A stretch of 64,000 nt of DNA from Monodelphis domestica (GCF_027887165.1 NC_077228.1:384190456-384254455), one strand, 5' to 3'. Counted from the stretch's first letter, positions 11,598 to 23,080 are shown. Notes: a model not told the origin generated them from the sequence alone. Numbers and translations: made by a program.

Positions 11598-11808
11598 TTA
11601 ATGATTCTGCAACAATTCACTTCCCCTATGTACAGTTACATTTTACAAAAATTGGAAAATCCCACTGGCCTCCCACTCACGTTTGGCTTTTTGCTTCCCC
11701 TAGGGGAGAGAGTGAAGATCCAACAGAGAGATCCAGGCAGGGGTAATAGTTGCTCTCTGTTCTCTGAGTCTAGGAGTAGGCTGGAGAAAAGCAAAAGGAG
11801 GGAGCCTC

Positions 11809-12348
11809 ATGGATAAGTTTCGGCACGTGTTGGACCTGTTTGTTAAATATCACACAGTTTTAGGCTATAGCTTTTTGAGCTTGCTGACTGCTGGCGGGGA
11901 GCGCCTCTTCTCCAGCGTGGTGTTCCAATGTCCCTGCCTCGCTGCCTGGAATCTTCCCTATTCCCTAGTCTTCCTCCTGGTTCCAGCCCTGATCCTCTTT
12001 CTGCTGGGCTGCCTGCTAAGCACCCGGGCCAAGATGCTCATGACAGGTTGCTGTGCTCCGAGCCACGGCGATGAAGACTGTGAAGCTGGCCTGGGACTGT
12101 GTGTCAGGATGGCGGTGTGCTGTAACATCACCTTGGCAGCCACTGTGGCGCCCATCACCTGGATAGCAGTGGCGCTGCTCGGTGGCGGTTTCTATGAGTG
12201 TGCCGCCAGTGGGAGCGGGTGGGTATCCAGACTATTGTGCCCCAAACAGGACCCCACATGTCAGGAGCAGCTGCCACAAGTGCCATGTCAGCAAGCGAAA
12301 CCCCAGCAGATCCAGGAGCTCCTGAAGGAACTCAAGGCACATTCCCAG
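11809..12348 (+). CDS. CALHM6: CALHM6-like gene A, coding exon 1 of 2 (residues 1-180)
   Basis: This exon encodes the first 180 residues of a calcium homeostasis modulator family protein, a large-pore membrane channel; CALHM6 is known from immune cells. The N-terminus MDKFRHVLDLFVKYH closely resembles CALHM6 of other mammals as I recall it. Hydrophobic segments fit TM1 (about 17-38), TM2 (about 50-70) and TM3 (about 103-127). The family's extracellular cysteines are visible: C41 and C43 in FQCPC, C131 in FYECA and C160. The ATG is chosen because it matches the family N-terminus. The exon ends in CAG followed by GTAAAG (GT at 12349-12350), a phase-0 donor after the AHSQ residues; in human CALHM6 the exon also ends in SQ. 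Reading past the donor gives an unrelated tail, so the long open frame to 12489 is not the real end. Gene A looks closer to human CALHM6 than gene C does, chiefly in exon 2. Confidence 0.93.
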
Positions 12349-13024
12349 GTAAAGATTCATCTTCATTTCAGCTCAATGAAAAGAATGTGGAAAGATTCTA
12401 TTCACAAAGTCAGGATTGAGGGCAGGCAGGGTGGGAAAAGGCTGGAGAGAGAGTCAAGATGGGAAGATAAAGAAGAAGCTGTTGATTAGAGACTCAACTA
12501 GCTCCTACGACTGGTTAGAAACCTGGGATCTTCCACATAGTCCAAATCAAATGCCATCATTTTCAGGAAGCCTGACTGGCATATTAAATGTTTATTGAAT
12601 GAATGAATGAATGATTTATTAATCAGAAAGGAACCTTCCCAGCATACACACTGCTTTGTTTTGCCTGCCCTCAAATGAATGCTTCATATGTGTGTGTGTG
12701 TGGAGGGGGGGGGGGGGTTCTTATAGTCATTTGTGTTTGTCTTACTAGACTGTAACCTGTGTGAAAGCACACACTCTGTCTAATCTAATCTTTGAATACT
12801 TCCCCAGGTACCTATCAGTGTTATCGATTTATTTATGAATGCCAAATAAATAGTTGATGAATAAGGGATGAAAGAATCGTTTTCTCTTATACTTAGGTCT
12901 TCCAAAATACAAAGAAATGATCTTACTAAATGGCTGGAAAAGTGATCCTAATATTCTTCTCTAATGGTCAACCTAACCTGTCTGGGTTATAATGTGAGAA
13001 ACACAAAATTTTTGTTTTCAATCA

Positions 13025-13340
13025 ATAAATAATCAAACAATTAACATTTATTAAGTGTCCAGTATGTACCAAGCACTGGGCTAATCACTGGAGATACCAA
13101 AAGAGGCAAAAGACAGCTAGTGCCCTAATGGAGATTACAGTTGGGGCTGGGGTGGTGAGAGGGGAGATGAAGGAAGACAATATGCAAACAACTATGTAAA
13201 AGGAAAACTATATATAGAATAATTAGGAAATCATTAAGAGAGAAAGCACTGGAATTAAGAAAGGTTACAGAAGACTTCCTGTAGGTGGCAGGATTTTAGT
13301 TGGGACTTGAAGGAAGTTTCCCTTATGGTGCTTCTATGGT
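13025..13340 (-). mobile_element. L2-clade antisense fragment
   Basis: Carries the common words CATTTATTAAGTGTCCAGTA, CAAGCACTGGGCTAA, ATGCAAACAACTATG and GGGACTTGAAGGAAG of an ancient L2-type tail. Confidence 0.6.
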
Positions 13341-13439
13341 TCATGTTCTTTCCCCAGTATCCTGACATTTCTAAAAATATGAAAGTCTCTACAAGTAACA
13401 GATGCTACTTGTGATGTCAGTGCTGCTCTCTAGTTTCTC

Positions 13440-13860
13440 TAATTTAATTTAAGCATTTATTAAGCACTTATTGGGTGTCAAATAATGCTAATTGCTGGAA
13501 ACAAAAATTTGTCACAAAGAACTTGCATTCTTCCAGGGGAAAACATTTATAAATAAACAAATATATCATCTATACAAAATAAAGACCAAGCATTTGGGAG
13601 GAAGTGGGTTCCTATCAACTGAATGAATTCAGAAAATTCTCTTACAGAAAATGATACATGGAATAAACCTAGAATAGGAAAGTGGAAATAGTTTTGTTTA
13701 AGAGGTCATATTTGAGCGAGATTTTCAAGACTTGGTAGAGGTTCAATAACCAAAAATTCCAGAAGGCAGAGCTGAGGGAAGAGAAAATTCTAGGCACAGA
13801 AATGACAGAGAAAATGTGATGTATAGGGTACATTAATTTGTCCAGATTAGCTGGAATAAA
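13440..13860 (-). mobile_element. L2-clade antisense fragment
   Basis: GCATTTATTAAGCACTTATT and following words, more decayed than the copy at 13025, with the CCAGAAGGCAGAGCTGAGG stretch near 13760. Confidence 0.5.
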
Positions 13861-13935
13861 AGTCTTAGAGGCTGAATTCTGCTGGAGTCTAAACTATTTG
13901 CTCCAGCAGGCCATCCCACCTACATTAAATTCTTA

Positions 13936-14043
13936 AGACTTCTCTTCTGTATGAATTGTTTGGTGTCAAGTAAGCTGTTAGATATGGCCAAAAGTCTTTC
14001 CAAATTTTTCACGATCATAAAGTTTCTCTCTGACATGAATTCT
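13936..14043 (-). pseudogene. C2H2 (KRAB-type) zinc-finger gene fragment in the intron of gene A
   Basis: Read on the minus strand, this gives IHVREKLYDREKFGKTFGHI, then a stop, QLT, another stop, then HQTIHTEEKS. It lines up with one finger and both linkers of a Kruppel-type protein (consensus [35 protein letters not shown] split over 36 residues). The two histidines and the H-to-H spacing survive; both cysteines are lost and two in-frame stops are present. It is a short decayed relic, probably from a retroposed or duplicated ZNF gene. Confidence 0.6.
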
Positions 14044-14144
14044 CCATCCATAGAAACAGTGAATTTTTCAGAAGGAATTAATTTCCTATTCTTTTTTAAC
14101 TAAATTGTAATCTAGCTGTTGTCATTTTGACCTATATCCCACAG

Positions 14145-14495
14145 GTGGCAGGTTGGATCCTGATAGCTCTTCTTGTGATTATGGTTCTGATTTTCACATC
14201 CATCATTAAATGTCGATCTCCAGTGAATTTTTTTCATCTTAAATTCTGGAAACTATATTGTAAAAAGGAACAAGAGCTATTGATGGATGAAACTAAGAAG
14301 CATGCTACTGAATTGGCAGAAGAGAATGTCAAAAGCTTCTTTGATGGATCTCAACCACTAGAATACAGAATACCAAATGCTAAAGAGTGGGAGAAGATTT
14401 CATTGCAGTATACATTTGATCCTAAGAGTCAGTATTATAGTGTATTGCACAAATATGTTAATAGGAAGGAAGATGATGATAATATTGATATGTGA
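14145..14495 (+). CDS. CALHM6: CALHM6-like gene A, coding exon 2 of 2 (residues 181-296, stop)
   Basis: The acceptor CCCACAG lies at 14138-14144 and the frame resumes with VAGWILIALL, matching the family's fourth transmembrane helix (about residues 184-202). A cytosolic helical C-terminal domain follows: the charged helix KKEQELLMDETKKHATELAEE, then the FFDGS and EWEKIS segments. It ends in LHKYVNRKED, which I recall as nearly the same in human CALHM6, and the total of 296 residues is typical for the family. The 1796-bp intron (12349-14144) is phase 0 and filled with old L2-type sequence and a zinc-finger relic. AATAAA hexamers 61-65 bp past the stop give a plausible 3' end. The frame shows no break. 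Recognition is strong; the choice between CALHM6 and a recent CALHM6 paralogue rests on remembered sequence. Confidence 0.92.
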   Translation: MAGWILIALLVIMVLIFTSIIKCRSPVNFFHLKFWKLYCKKEQELLMDETKKHATELAEENVKSFFDGSQPLEYRIPNAKEWEKISLQYTFDPKSQYYSVLHKYVNRKEDDDNIDM

Positions 14496-14555
14496 ATCAT
14501 GTTCTAAGTATTTCAAACTCATTTGATTTTACTAGTTCTGTTATTGTAATGTATT

Positions 14556-14565
14556 AATAAATAAA
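14556..14565 (+). terminator. Candidate polyadenylation signals of gene A
   Basis: Two overlapping AATAAA hexamers (14556-14561 and 14560-14565) lie about 60 bp after the gene A stop codon. The spacing is short but normal for a compact 3' UTR. The cleavage site itself cannot be read from sequence. Confidence 0.5.
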
Positions 14566-14569
14566 CATA

Positions 14570-15285
14570 ATATAATACAGCATATCATGTGTATATGTAA
14601 TTGCATGTTGAAATGATTTCCTACTTCCTTTTTCATAGATACCAATTTTCTAATTAACAAGGTTAAAATTTTACCATAATTTGCCTTTTGGTGGTGATAC
14701 ATTTGCTGTTTCATTGATTCATTAAATATTAAAATTGAAATGGTAATTAGAAATCATGCAGTTTTATCCTTTTATTTTATAGACAAGAAAATTCAAGGCC
14801 AGAGGTTTAAAATCTGACTAAAATTTACTAGCCATGCTACCAGGGGCAAATCATTTAAGACACAGTTTGCTCCAATGCAATCATTTTACTCTCCAAGTCA
14901 ATTTTCTAGTCCACCCTGATGGAGTTGATGACAGTGTCACCATAGCAGCTGTTCTAAACTGTATTTCTCCTCAAAACTCCCATGGAACTCCTTCTCTTCA
15001 TTCTCTCACTGAGAACCTATATTTATATTTAACCAAAAAAGATAAAGGCAATTTACCAGGAGCTCTCCCTTCTCATTGCCTCCTCATCTCACATTAATCA
15101 AAAATCTCTCCCAATCTTTTTTTTAATTCTCCCATAGAATAGTTTGCCAGTCTTAATAATAGTTTACTAAACTGTTACACATAGTTTACTCAATTGCAAA
15201 GTGAAGAAATCTAACTTATGCTATATACACCCAGGGTAGTTAGAGGAGTAAAACGTTTGTAATTAGCCAATCAACACTTATTAAA
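14570..15285. other. Intergenic stretch downstream of gene A
   Basis: No gene or clear repeat was recognised beyond the polyadenylation region of gene A. Confidence 0.4.
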
Positions 15286-15288
15286 AAT

Positions 15289-15345
15289 CTTACAGGGCAA
15301 GTAGGTGGTGCAGTGGACAGAGGCTGGGAAACCAGATTTGAATTC
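15289..15345 (+). mobile_element. 3'-truncated SINE head
   Basis: GGGCAAGTAGGTGGTGCAGT through AGATTTGAATTC is the tRNA-like head of a marsupial SINE; the body is missing where LTR-like sequence begins. Confidence 0.55.
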
Positions 15346-15930
15346 GGTATCATTTGTATAAGATAGGAGGAGAGATAGTCCACTTTGAACAGAGAACAGT
15401 CTCTGACGGAGTCCACCTGCAGAGAGAGTGGGGGAGGAGCAAGAAGAAAAAACTGAAAGTTCCAGGAGAGAACCAGAAGCTGAGAAATCCAACTGGTCAC
15501 TTACTCACTTCCAGCTAGGAGCCTGAGGGAAGAAGTAGATCCCCTAGGTTGTGAAGAAGCCTGCCTCTCTTTGAAGATCAACTGTCACTTTCTGAACCCC
15601 TGGATACCTCTCACTCAACTCTCAATAATAGCAATTAAAGCCATCAGTGGATATTGTGGACTGGAACTTTGAAGAAAGCCATCAAAGATCATCATCATTC
15701 AAAGATCTCACTCTCTCTCTCTCCCTTACCTGTCCCTGGACTCCTGTATTCAAATAGTTAGCTTAGGAGTCGGGACTACTAGGCAGCTGACAAGAAGAGA
15801 GATCAAGGCTAAAAAGCCTTGAACCCCTAGACTTTGTCTGTCACTTCCTTACTCCAAGGAACTTAATGAAGTTGTGATTTCCTTATTATTACCCGTTTGT
15901 TATCTACAAGAACCTCAGTCTAGTAGATGT
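15345..15930 (+). mobile_element. Possible LTR remnant
   Basis: A moderately GC-rich, purine-rich block with a (TC)n run near 15710-15724, unlike the AT-rich L1 DNA around it, and directly abutting a cut SINE. No retroviral coding sequence was seen and the family is unknown. Confidence 0.3.
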
Positions 15931-15989
15931 CCTGTTGGTCTGGTTTCCTTCTGGATTCCTTTCTGTTTTATTCTATGTATTTTAAAACA

Positions 15990-18105
15990 TATTTCAATGA
16001 TCTTTTTTCTCTACCTTTTTTTTTTTTTGAAAAACACATCACTAGTCCCTTCTACTTACTAAATTGAAAAAAAAAAAACCCAAACATACAACCTCATAAC
16101 TAAATTTACATAGCCAATGCAAAATAAATTCCTCCATTGGATGTGTCATAAAATAACTTTGGAATCTTGAGTCAAGATGTATGTTATTTGTAAGGACCAG
16201 ATTTCTGAAATCTTTCAAAGTTTTTTTCTTTTTTTCAGTACTGTAGTTAAAATTTCCCCCATGTTTCTCTGAAAATATTCCTTTTAACATTTCAGACAGT
16301 CTTATACCATTCCATTATATATATATATATATGCATATATATATATAACATATGTATATCATATTCACTAATGGATAAAGAACTCCCTTAGTTCCTATTC
16401 TTTGCTAGAAAAAAAAAAACCTGCTCTAAATCTTTTTGTACACATGGGTAATTTTCTTCTTTCACTTTTTGTAGTATAGATGTAGTAGTGATATACTGGG
16501 TCAAGTGGCCTACATAGTTTAAGAACTTTGGGGCCATAATTTCAAATTGCTTTTCAGAATGGGTGAAAGAATTCAGAGCTCCACCAAATAGTAGTGTGCC
16601 TGTTTTCTTGGACTCCCTCCAACAATTATCTCTTCATTTTGTTAATCTGATTGGTAAGAAATTTAAATTTTTTATTTTGCATTTCTGTACTTATTAGTGA
16701 TTTGGTTTATTATGTAGTAGGACCATTTTAATTCTATCATCATGGTATAATTATGCATAATTAATATCTCTATTTCTAAAGAATAGTTTGTATTTGCATT
16801 CTTATAACCCTGTATATTTTTGATAGGTAGACTCTCAAATATTTTATATGTTCTTTAGTTATTTTGAATAGAATTTATCTTTTTTATTTCTTCCTGATAT
16901 ATGTGGGTATTTTATAGAAATGCCAATGATTTATGTAGCTTCATTTTATATCTTTCAGCAGTTTAGATCCTCTAAATAGACCATCATATAATCTTCATAA
17001 AGTAACATTTTGATAATATATACTTAGTTCTTTTTTTACTGCCATTTCAATAATTAGTATTTTTACATTGAATAAATAAAAGTTGCAAAAATGCTAGAAA
17101 GATCTCTAGGACTTCTCCAATAAACACGTCTAGCGATTGGTTTTAGAAATATACAGTTTGCATCAAGGAAAAGTCTATGTACTTCTTTGCTTTTAGTGAT
17201 CTTAATGGTAGTATCTTTGAATTTTTTTTCAAAAATCTTTTCAGCTTCTTTTGACATAATTGTGGTTTTTGGTTTTTTTCTCATTAGCATGGTATATTGT
17301 ATTTATAGTTTTCCTTATATTGAATTAACCTAATGTTATATATTTCTGTATGAAAAAATATATACACATAAAAGTTGGTCATAATCTAAAAATTTTTAAT
17401 ATGTTAAAATTTATTTTCTAACATTTTTGTACTGATATTCATTATTAACACTGGTCAACAGTTTTTTTTCTCTGATTTTAGGTATCAAGACCATATTCAT
17501 AACATAAAAGGAGCTTGGTAGGCTCTCTTCTTTTCTTCTTTTTGAAGTTTATATAATATTGAAATCAATTATCCTTTGAATGTTTAATAGGATTTACTTG
17601 TAAATTGATTTGATCCCAGGTGATTTTAAAAATTCAGTTATGGCTTATTTAATTTCTTTTTCTGAAACTAGTTTATTTAAATTCTCTATTCCTTGTTCTG
17701 TTAATTTGGGTATTTAAAAAATTTAACATTCATCCACTTTGTTATTAGATTATTTGTCAAAGAATTGGACAGATTCATTTCTATTACTTTTCTGTAGTAA
17801 TTCTTCACTTGCATGTTCTCTTTTTTCATTTTTGTATTGGCAATTCAACTTATATATTTTAAAAAGACTTACTCTCCAGAAAACAGTTACTTTTTAATCA
17901 TTTCTATGAAGTTTTCTACCAACTTTATTAATCTCTTCTTTGATCCTTAGAATTTCTAATTGGTGTTTAGTTGAGTTTTAAAAATTCCTTTCTTTTCTAA
18001 TTTCTCTGGGGTTTTTTGGTATTTATATAATTTTTTCCCCTATTACATGATCAGTTTTAAGAGATTCTATTCAGATTGTTATTTTATTTTTTGTTGGACT
18101 GCAAT
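15990..18105 (-). mobile_element. Old L1, 3' UTR to reverse transcriptase
   Basis: Antisense L1 from a T-run through 3' UTR words near 16380-16700 to the ORF2 RT region. The minus-strand MRKKPKTTIMSKEAEKIFEK (about 17220-17287) lines up with [20 protein letters not shown] of the large L1. It is far more decayed than the L1 at 31-38 kb. An AT run lies at about 16314-16345. Confidence 0.65.
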
Positions 18106-18233
18106 ATATTTAACTGGTTACCAGGGATTTAATTTCTAAATCCCAAAAATGAATTACTAAAGTCAAATGGAATTTATGGTAGTTTATTTTACAATAGTGG
18201 GAAGATATTAAGGAAGAGAGAAAGAGAAGAAAA

Positions 18234-18300
<67 letters not shown>

Positions 18301-18832
18301 ACTGCAGCTTCCTCTGAGCCAGGTAGCAATTCTAAGGCCCCACCCAGGGGAAAGGAGTCTCAAGACAATGGGCCTTTTCCAGAGGCTAATGCCTCCAGAA
18401 AGGCCAAGGAAAGAAAATCAGTCTTTACACTCACTGCATGTCAGTTCAATCAGCAGATCCTTTATCAGTCTCAACTCCAATAGAACTGCTTCTAATAGGA
18501 TGCTCCACACCAAGTGTGTATCTTTCAAACTCCCAGATCAACCAACAGCAAACAACCAACCTCTTTCAGATCCTTGTCTCTTTCTTTTAAAGACTTTTTT
18601 TGCTTGCATCATTTCCCCTAATTCCACGTCTACCAATCACAGCTGATGCTGTGCTCTAGGACTGCCCAGACTAACTGCAGTTGATTCTAATTCTTTACCC
18701 ATTATAGCACAAATGGGTCACAGACCTCCCACTTTATGATTAAGTGGGATATTTACACCTTTGTTGATTAGATCTAACATGGGCAGATCTTCCCACTCAT
18801 CTTTAAGTACTATGCTTACATTTGGGGGATTT

Positions 18833-18836
<4 letters not shown>
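18106..18836 (+). mobile_element. Solo LTR with a (GA)n array
   Basis: It starts near GGTTACCAGGGATTTAAT and contains a (GA)n array at 18236-18299, then TCTACCAATCACAGC and AGGACTGCCCAGAC. The words GGTTACCAG, ATTACTAAAGTCA, CTACCAATCAC and GGACTGCCC recur in the same order at 33.8 kb and 54.8 kb, so I read the three as one ERV LTR family. Ends are approximate. Confidence 0.5.
18236..18299. repeat. (GA)n microsatellite
   Basis: About 32 pure GA units inside the LTR at 18.1-18.8 kb. Confidence 0.97.

Positions 18837-18872
<36 letters not shown>
18837..18872. repeat. (TA)n microsatellite
   Basis: About 17 TA units. Confidence 0.9.
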
Positions 18873-18876
<4 letters not shown>

Positions 18877-18899
18877 GTATTGACATAGATTAATTACCT

Positions 18900-19400
18900 A
18901 AATTTATATTCAAAACTCTTACTTGTCCCATCCATTCCCACTATTTAGTCTTTTATATCTCCTCCCTTTCCTAGCTAAACCCCTTGAGAAGATTTATCTA
19001 CCAGAGCTTCTTTTTCTTTCCTCTAATTCTCTCTTTTAAAAAATTCTCTTTAGTTTCTATTATATATAGTTTCTATAAACTATTCTCTCCAAAGTAGCCA
19101 GTGATCTCCTAATTGCCAAATCTAATGGCCTTTTCTTAATCATCAGCCTTCTTGATTTCTCTTCAGTCTTTGATACTGATCATTTTCTTCTTAATACTAT
19201 ATTCTCTCTATATTTTTATAATACTAACTTCTATTGGTTCTCCTTGTACTGATCTAAATTCTCTCCAATCTCTTTTGCTGGATTATGCCCACTATCCTTG
19301 GCTGTCTACCAAGGTTCTGTCCTCTGCCCTCTTCTTTACGGTTTCATATGGTAATCTTATCATCTTCCTTGGATTTAATTTTTCCTTTTTAGTCATGTCT
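18900..19400 (+). mobile_element. L2/CR1-clade LINE reverse transcriptase fragment
   Basis: + strand words: LAKPLEKIYL, then VASDLLIAKSNGLFLI, ISLLDFSSVFDT and STKVLSSALFF (in place of PQGSVLGPLLF). These are the RT core segments of this LINE type, and homologous words occur at 6125-6300. Confidence 0.6.
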
Positions 19401-20061
19401 GTTTTCTATTATTATCTCCCCTTCCTAGGGAAATATTTAACAATTGTTAAATATTTCACACTTTTTAAAGACTTTTTCAGAGTATGAATCAGTTTGCTGA
19501 TTTTTTTTTTCCTCTTTAAAAATGCTGTTTGTTTTATGAAGTGACTCTCTGGTAAGAAGAAAGGAAAGAGATAACTATTATGTCAAAGGTGAAAACATCA
19601 ATAAAAACATGAATGGTGATTTAAATATCACCTGTTCCTCTCACTTCTTCCTTCATATTCATATACTCTTTTTCCAAATGCTGTGATTATATCAGATAGT
19701 ATATTCCATATCCTTTATTTTCTAGTGTATTTTTCTTTATTCATTGAAATAAAAGAATAATGGGTAGTTGGCATAAAGGAAAAAAAATGGATTGAGATCT
19801 TCTGAGGAAAACTGACTTTATTGTAAGAGTCCCAGTCATAAAAGTGTCCACAGACACATCCAGCATGGTCTCAATTACTGGGCTTTTTAGCTGACAGGTA
19901 TTTATACTTTATGCAAAAGAACCAAATTACACAAATTCACCTCAAAAGAGGGGTTATCAAACTGGATCTTCTTTTCCCTGGAGGTACAGCAGCCCCAGTT
20001 TCCTCTTCCGTATCTTCCATATCCACAAAGATTTCCAAAGTTACTCTGGCTTTTCTTTAAA
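19401..20061. other. Unclassified stretch
   Basis: No gene was recognised. The block at about 19800-20050 has LTR-like composition (GACTTTATTGTAAGAG, TTTTTAGCTGACAGG), but no partner or ends were identified. Confidence 0.3.
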
Positions 20062-20070
20062 GCTAAATGA

Positions 20071-20272
20071 AGGGGCAACTAGGTGGCTCACAGATTGAGT
20101 GCCAGGCCTAGACATGAGCGGTCCTGGATTCAAAGCTGGATTCAGACACTTCCTAGCTAAGTGACCCTGGACAAGTCACTTAACCCTCATTGCCTAGCTC
20201 TTACTACTTTTCTGACTTGGAACCAATACACAATATTGATTCTAAGATGGAAGATAAGGGTTTTAAAAAAAT
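20071..20272 (+). mobile_element. tRNA-derived marsupial SINE with 9-bp target duplication
   Basis: Full structure from GGGGCAACTAGGTGGCTCA to the AGATAAGGGTTTT tail, flanked by GCTAAATGA at 20062-20070 and 20273-20281. Confidence 0.92.
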
Positions 20273-20892
20273 GCTAAATGAGATATCATGAACCCATGGC
20301 CTTTGAAACATCTCAACACATTTCAGGATGCTAATGTGTGTACAAATTTACCTTGGCAAGGATATTTTGCCAGGTAATATAAGGAATATTTTATTTTACT
20401 CACACTATGATTATTGATTTGATTCATATGCAGCTATTCAATCAGCTAATAACTGAGAATATTGATTACTATTAAAACTATGGTTACAACTTACCACTAA
20501 AATTCTGAATATGTAATTGGATTACATGTAGAAATTATAAAGCTATAAAGAGTAATAAAATAATAAATATAAACAGATTAAAGTTGCTTAAAGTTACCCT
20601 TTACATTTGTGACTTGGTGGCAACTATTTGTTGATTTAATTATAATAATAGAAGGTTTTGTTCTTTTGTACTATAAAGTATCCAAAAATAATAGGGAGAA
20701 ATGTCAAAGCAGATGACTATTGCATATTCCTGGAGATCCATGTAGATACAAATCATATTGATGAAATGAACTTTTAAAAATTGTTCAAGATCATGAAAGC
20801 TTGCTGAATGAAGTGAAGACAATAAAGCCTTAGGTTCTGATTGCTACATATTAAAGGAAAGGAAGTCATAAGAGAAAAATAATGTTTGAAAT

Positions 20893-21439
20893 TGTGGAAA
20901 GGAAACTAGACTAACAGTTTGTGTGGGGGAAGGGGCAACTGGGAGTGGCAGTTGGGTCTTGGGACTAGCACTTCCTTCCTGCTGGGAGTGGATTTGGGTC
21001 TTGTGACTAGTACTTCCTTCCTGTCGTATGGGGACTTGCTGCTTGGTGTTGGAGGAGAGAAGAGCTTGTTCAGCCTGTCTGGAGTGGCATGTTCTTCTTG
21101 GTTCAGCCCGAAGATTTAGGCCCATTCATCTCTGAAGGTCAGACCTTGTTGCTTTCTGTGTACTGCTAAGATTCTGAATTAGAACAACGAGAGTAGATGA
21201 TCAGATAAGTGGACTATCTTTTCTGGTCATAGAGGGAGCTGAACTTCAATTCAGTCATTCCAGGACAAATAGTCCTTATTGGACCCCTGCTGTTTCCTCT
21301 CAGCAGTGGGCATCTCCCTCCCTTGCCTCATCAAGCTATATACCCTCTCTCCCCTTAACTCCTCCATACCCCATACAAACCTCCCATTTCCCCCCTGTTT
21401 TCCAATCTTCCTATTTCCTTTCCCAACAAATATATTACA
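20893..21439 (+). repeat. 5' LTR of the endogenous retrovirus
   Basis: 547 bp, TG...CA ends. It matches the LTR at 23837 over most of its length, for example in the GGTTCAGCCCGAAGATTTAG and GACAAATAGTCCTTATTGG stretches. Confidence 0.9.
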
Positions 21440-21559
21440 GGTTTTGGCAGAGCCAGCTAGATTTTCTAACCTATTTTTTGAAGAATTTGGAAAAAAGAAG
21501 GCAATCGGAGTTTCCGTGAAGTTGGGCCAACTAATAATGCAACTTCTTGAGGCTGTACA

Positions 21560-22850
21560 ACTTCCCAAGGAAGTGGCAATAATCCACTGTAGATCACACA
21601 CAGGGGCTAATGATCATGTGTCTTTAGGACACCATAGGGCTGACATTACAGCAAAATTTGGAGCTAGAGAAGGACCTTTTCATGTATTGAATTTCTCAAT
21701 AGTTGAACAGGACAATCTAACTGATGCCTATAATGAGCAGGAAATTCAATCATGGATAAAGAACTTAGGAGCAAAACAAATAAGAGGAATATGGTTTTCG
21801 CAACTAGGCAAGCCCATCCTGCCTAAAAATTTATTTTATCACTTGTGCAATGCAATACATGCACAAGGACACTGTGGAACCCAAGCTGTGATTGATTCAG
21901 TGAGATGATTTTGGACTGCACCAGGAATATCCTCATATGCCATAAGAATTTGTCAAAAATGTAAAATTTGTATGCAATTCAATCAGGGAGTTTATAAGAC
22001 CAAAGGTTTAGGAGGTCTTCCCTTAGCATATACTCCATTTGAATGCATACAGATAGATTTTATCAATATGCCAAAAGAGAAAGGGTTTAAGTATTGCCTT
22101 GTCATCATAGACAGACTGACTAGATGGCCAGAATTTTTTCCTTCCAAAAAGAACAACACAGAATTTGTGGTCAAAATCCGATTAAAAGAAATCATACCTA
22201 GATTTGGGATACCCTCAAAATTGGACTCAGACCATGGAAGTCACTTTACTCAGTCAATATTAAATGAAATTTATAAAAATCTAGGAATACAAGCAACATA
22301 CCACACACCATATCATCCCCAAAGTTCAGGGCAAGTGGAAAGATTAAATAAAGACATTAAAACATTGATAGGAAAATTTTGTGCAGAAACACACCAAAAA
22401 TGGACAAACATTCTGCCATTAGTTCTGTTCCATCTTAGAACAAGACCCAGTGGAGATTTGCACATCTCTCCATTTGAGATGCTATATGGACATGCAATTT
22501 GGCAAGGAAGGACTTGTAAACCAGTTTACATTGCCATGATAGATGGAGATTGTCAATTAACAAAATATATACAAGCTTTACAGACAAGAATAGCAGAATT
22601 GCATGAAATGGGCTTGATACAACAAACAGTACCCCTTGATTGCAATTTGCACAACATCAAACCAGGAGATATGGTATACTTAAAAAATTTCAATAGAAAA
22701 TTGGCTACAGACATAAAATGGACTGGACCACATGAAGTATTGCTTACTACCCCAACAGCTATAAAAGTTACAGGGAAAGACTCATGGTTTCACTGTTCCC
22801 ATGTGAAACCAGAAAAAGTTCAACACCACTGTAACAGACATCAAAGATAA
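21560..22850 (+). pseudogene. Retroviral pol remnant: end of RNase H and integrase
   Basis: Fossil pol of gammaretroviral type. The segment around 21580-21660 (IIHCRSHTGAN) resembles the end of RNase H. The HHCC zinc-binding region of integrase follows, then the catalytic core with the IQIDFINMP and YHPQSSGQVERLN motifs, and a C-terminal domain near WTGPHEVLL and FHCSHVKP. It is not intact as a whole. The typical gammaretroviral C-terminal integrase domain argues against a beta- or spumaretroviral source. Confidence 0.85.
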
Positions 22851-22952
22851 TTAGACAACAGATAGTGCTGAGAAATGAAAGCAAAAACTGATTAATATAA
22901 AAGCACACCACAAAGAAATAATAGTGACACATAATGTTTGAGACAAGTTTCC

Positions 22953-23080
22953 AGCCCAGAGGAAAAGCATCCCAGAGGAAAAGCAACCCAGAGGAAAAGC
23001 AATCCAGAGGAAAAGCATCCCAGAGGAAAAGCATCCCAGAGGAAAAGATTTTAAACCAGCCCAGAGGAAAAGCATCAAGA
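22953..23080 (+). repeat. 16-bp tandem repeat inside the retrovirus
   Basis: About six units of CAGAGGAAAAGCATCC with small variations, plus one more after a short spacer, lying between the integrase end and the 3' LTR. Confidence 0.85.

Larger units (their letters stand above)
10600..11808 (+). other. 5' flank and probable promoter/5' UTR of gene A, duplicated at 47.5-48.5 kb
   Basis: This stretch matches about 47500-48469 in the same order and orientation. Shared landmarks include the words near 10690 and 47585 (AATGCAACAAA / AGTGCAACAAA), the run before the ISRE-like motif, and a GAG-rich 5' UTR ending just before the ATG. The gene A copy carries a MIR-like SINE at about 10905-11137 that the other copy lacks. 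No clear TATA box is seen close to the ATG. The part around 10620-10680 also resembles an L2 tail, so the outer limit of the duplication is uncertain. Confidence 0.6.
12349..14144 (+). other. Intron of gene A
   Basis: Phase-0 GT-AG intron. It holds a TGAA repeat tail (12592-12615), a GT run plus a G run (about 12690-12718), a decayed L2-type tail (about 12740-12880), two L2-type antisense pieces (about 13025-13340 and 13440-13860) and the zinc-finger relic. No further exon was seen. Confidence 0.7.

Noticed and set aside
12349-12489. Extension of the gene A frame past QVKIHL to a stop at 12489
   Set aside because: A good GT donor lies at 12349, the family has an intron there, and exon 2 with the right phase follows at 14145.
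18106-18836. Pairing this LTR with the one at 33.8 kb as the two ends of one provirus
   Set aside because: The DNA between them holds an unrelated complete retrovirus, L1 and CR1 sequence, and the 33.8 kb copy sits cleanly inside an L1, so both are solo LTRs.
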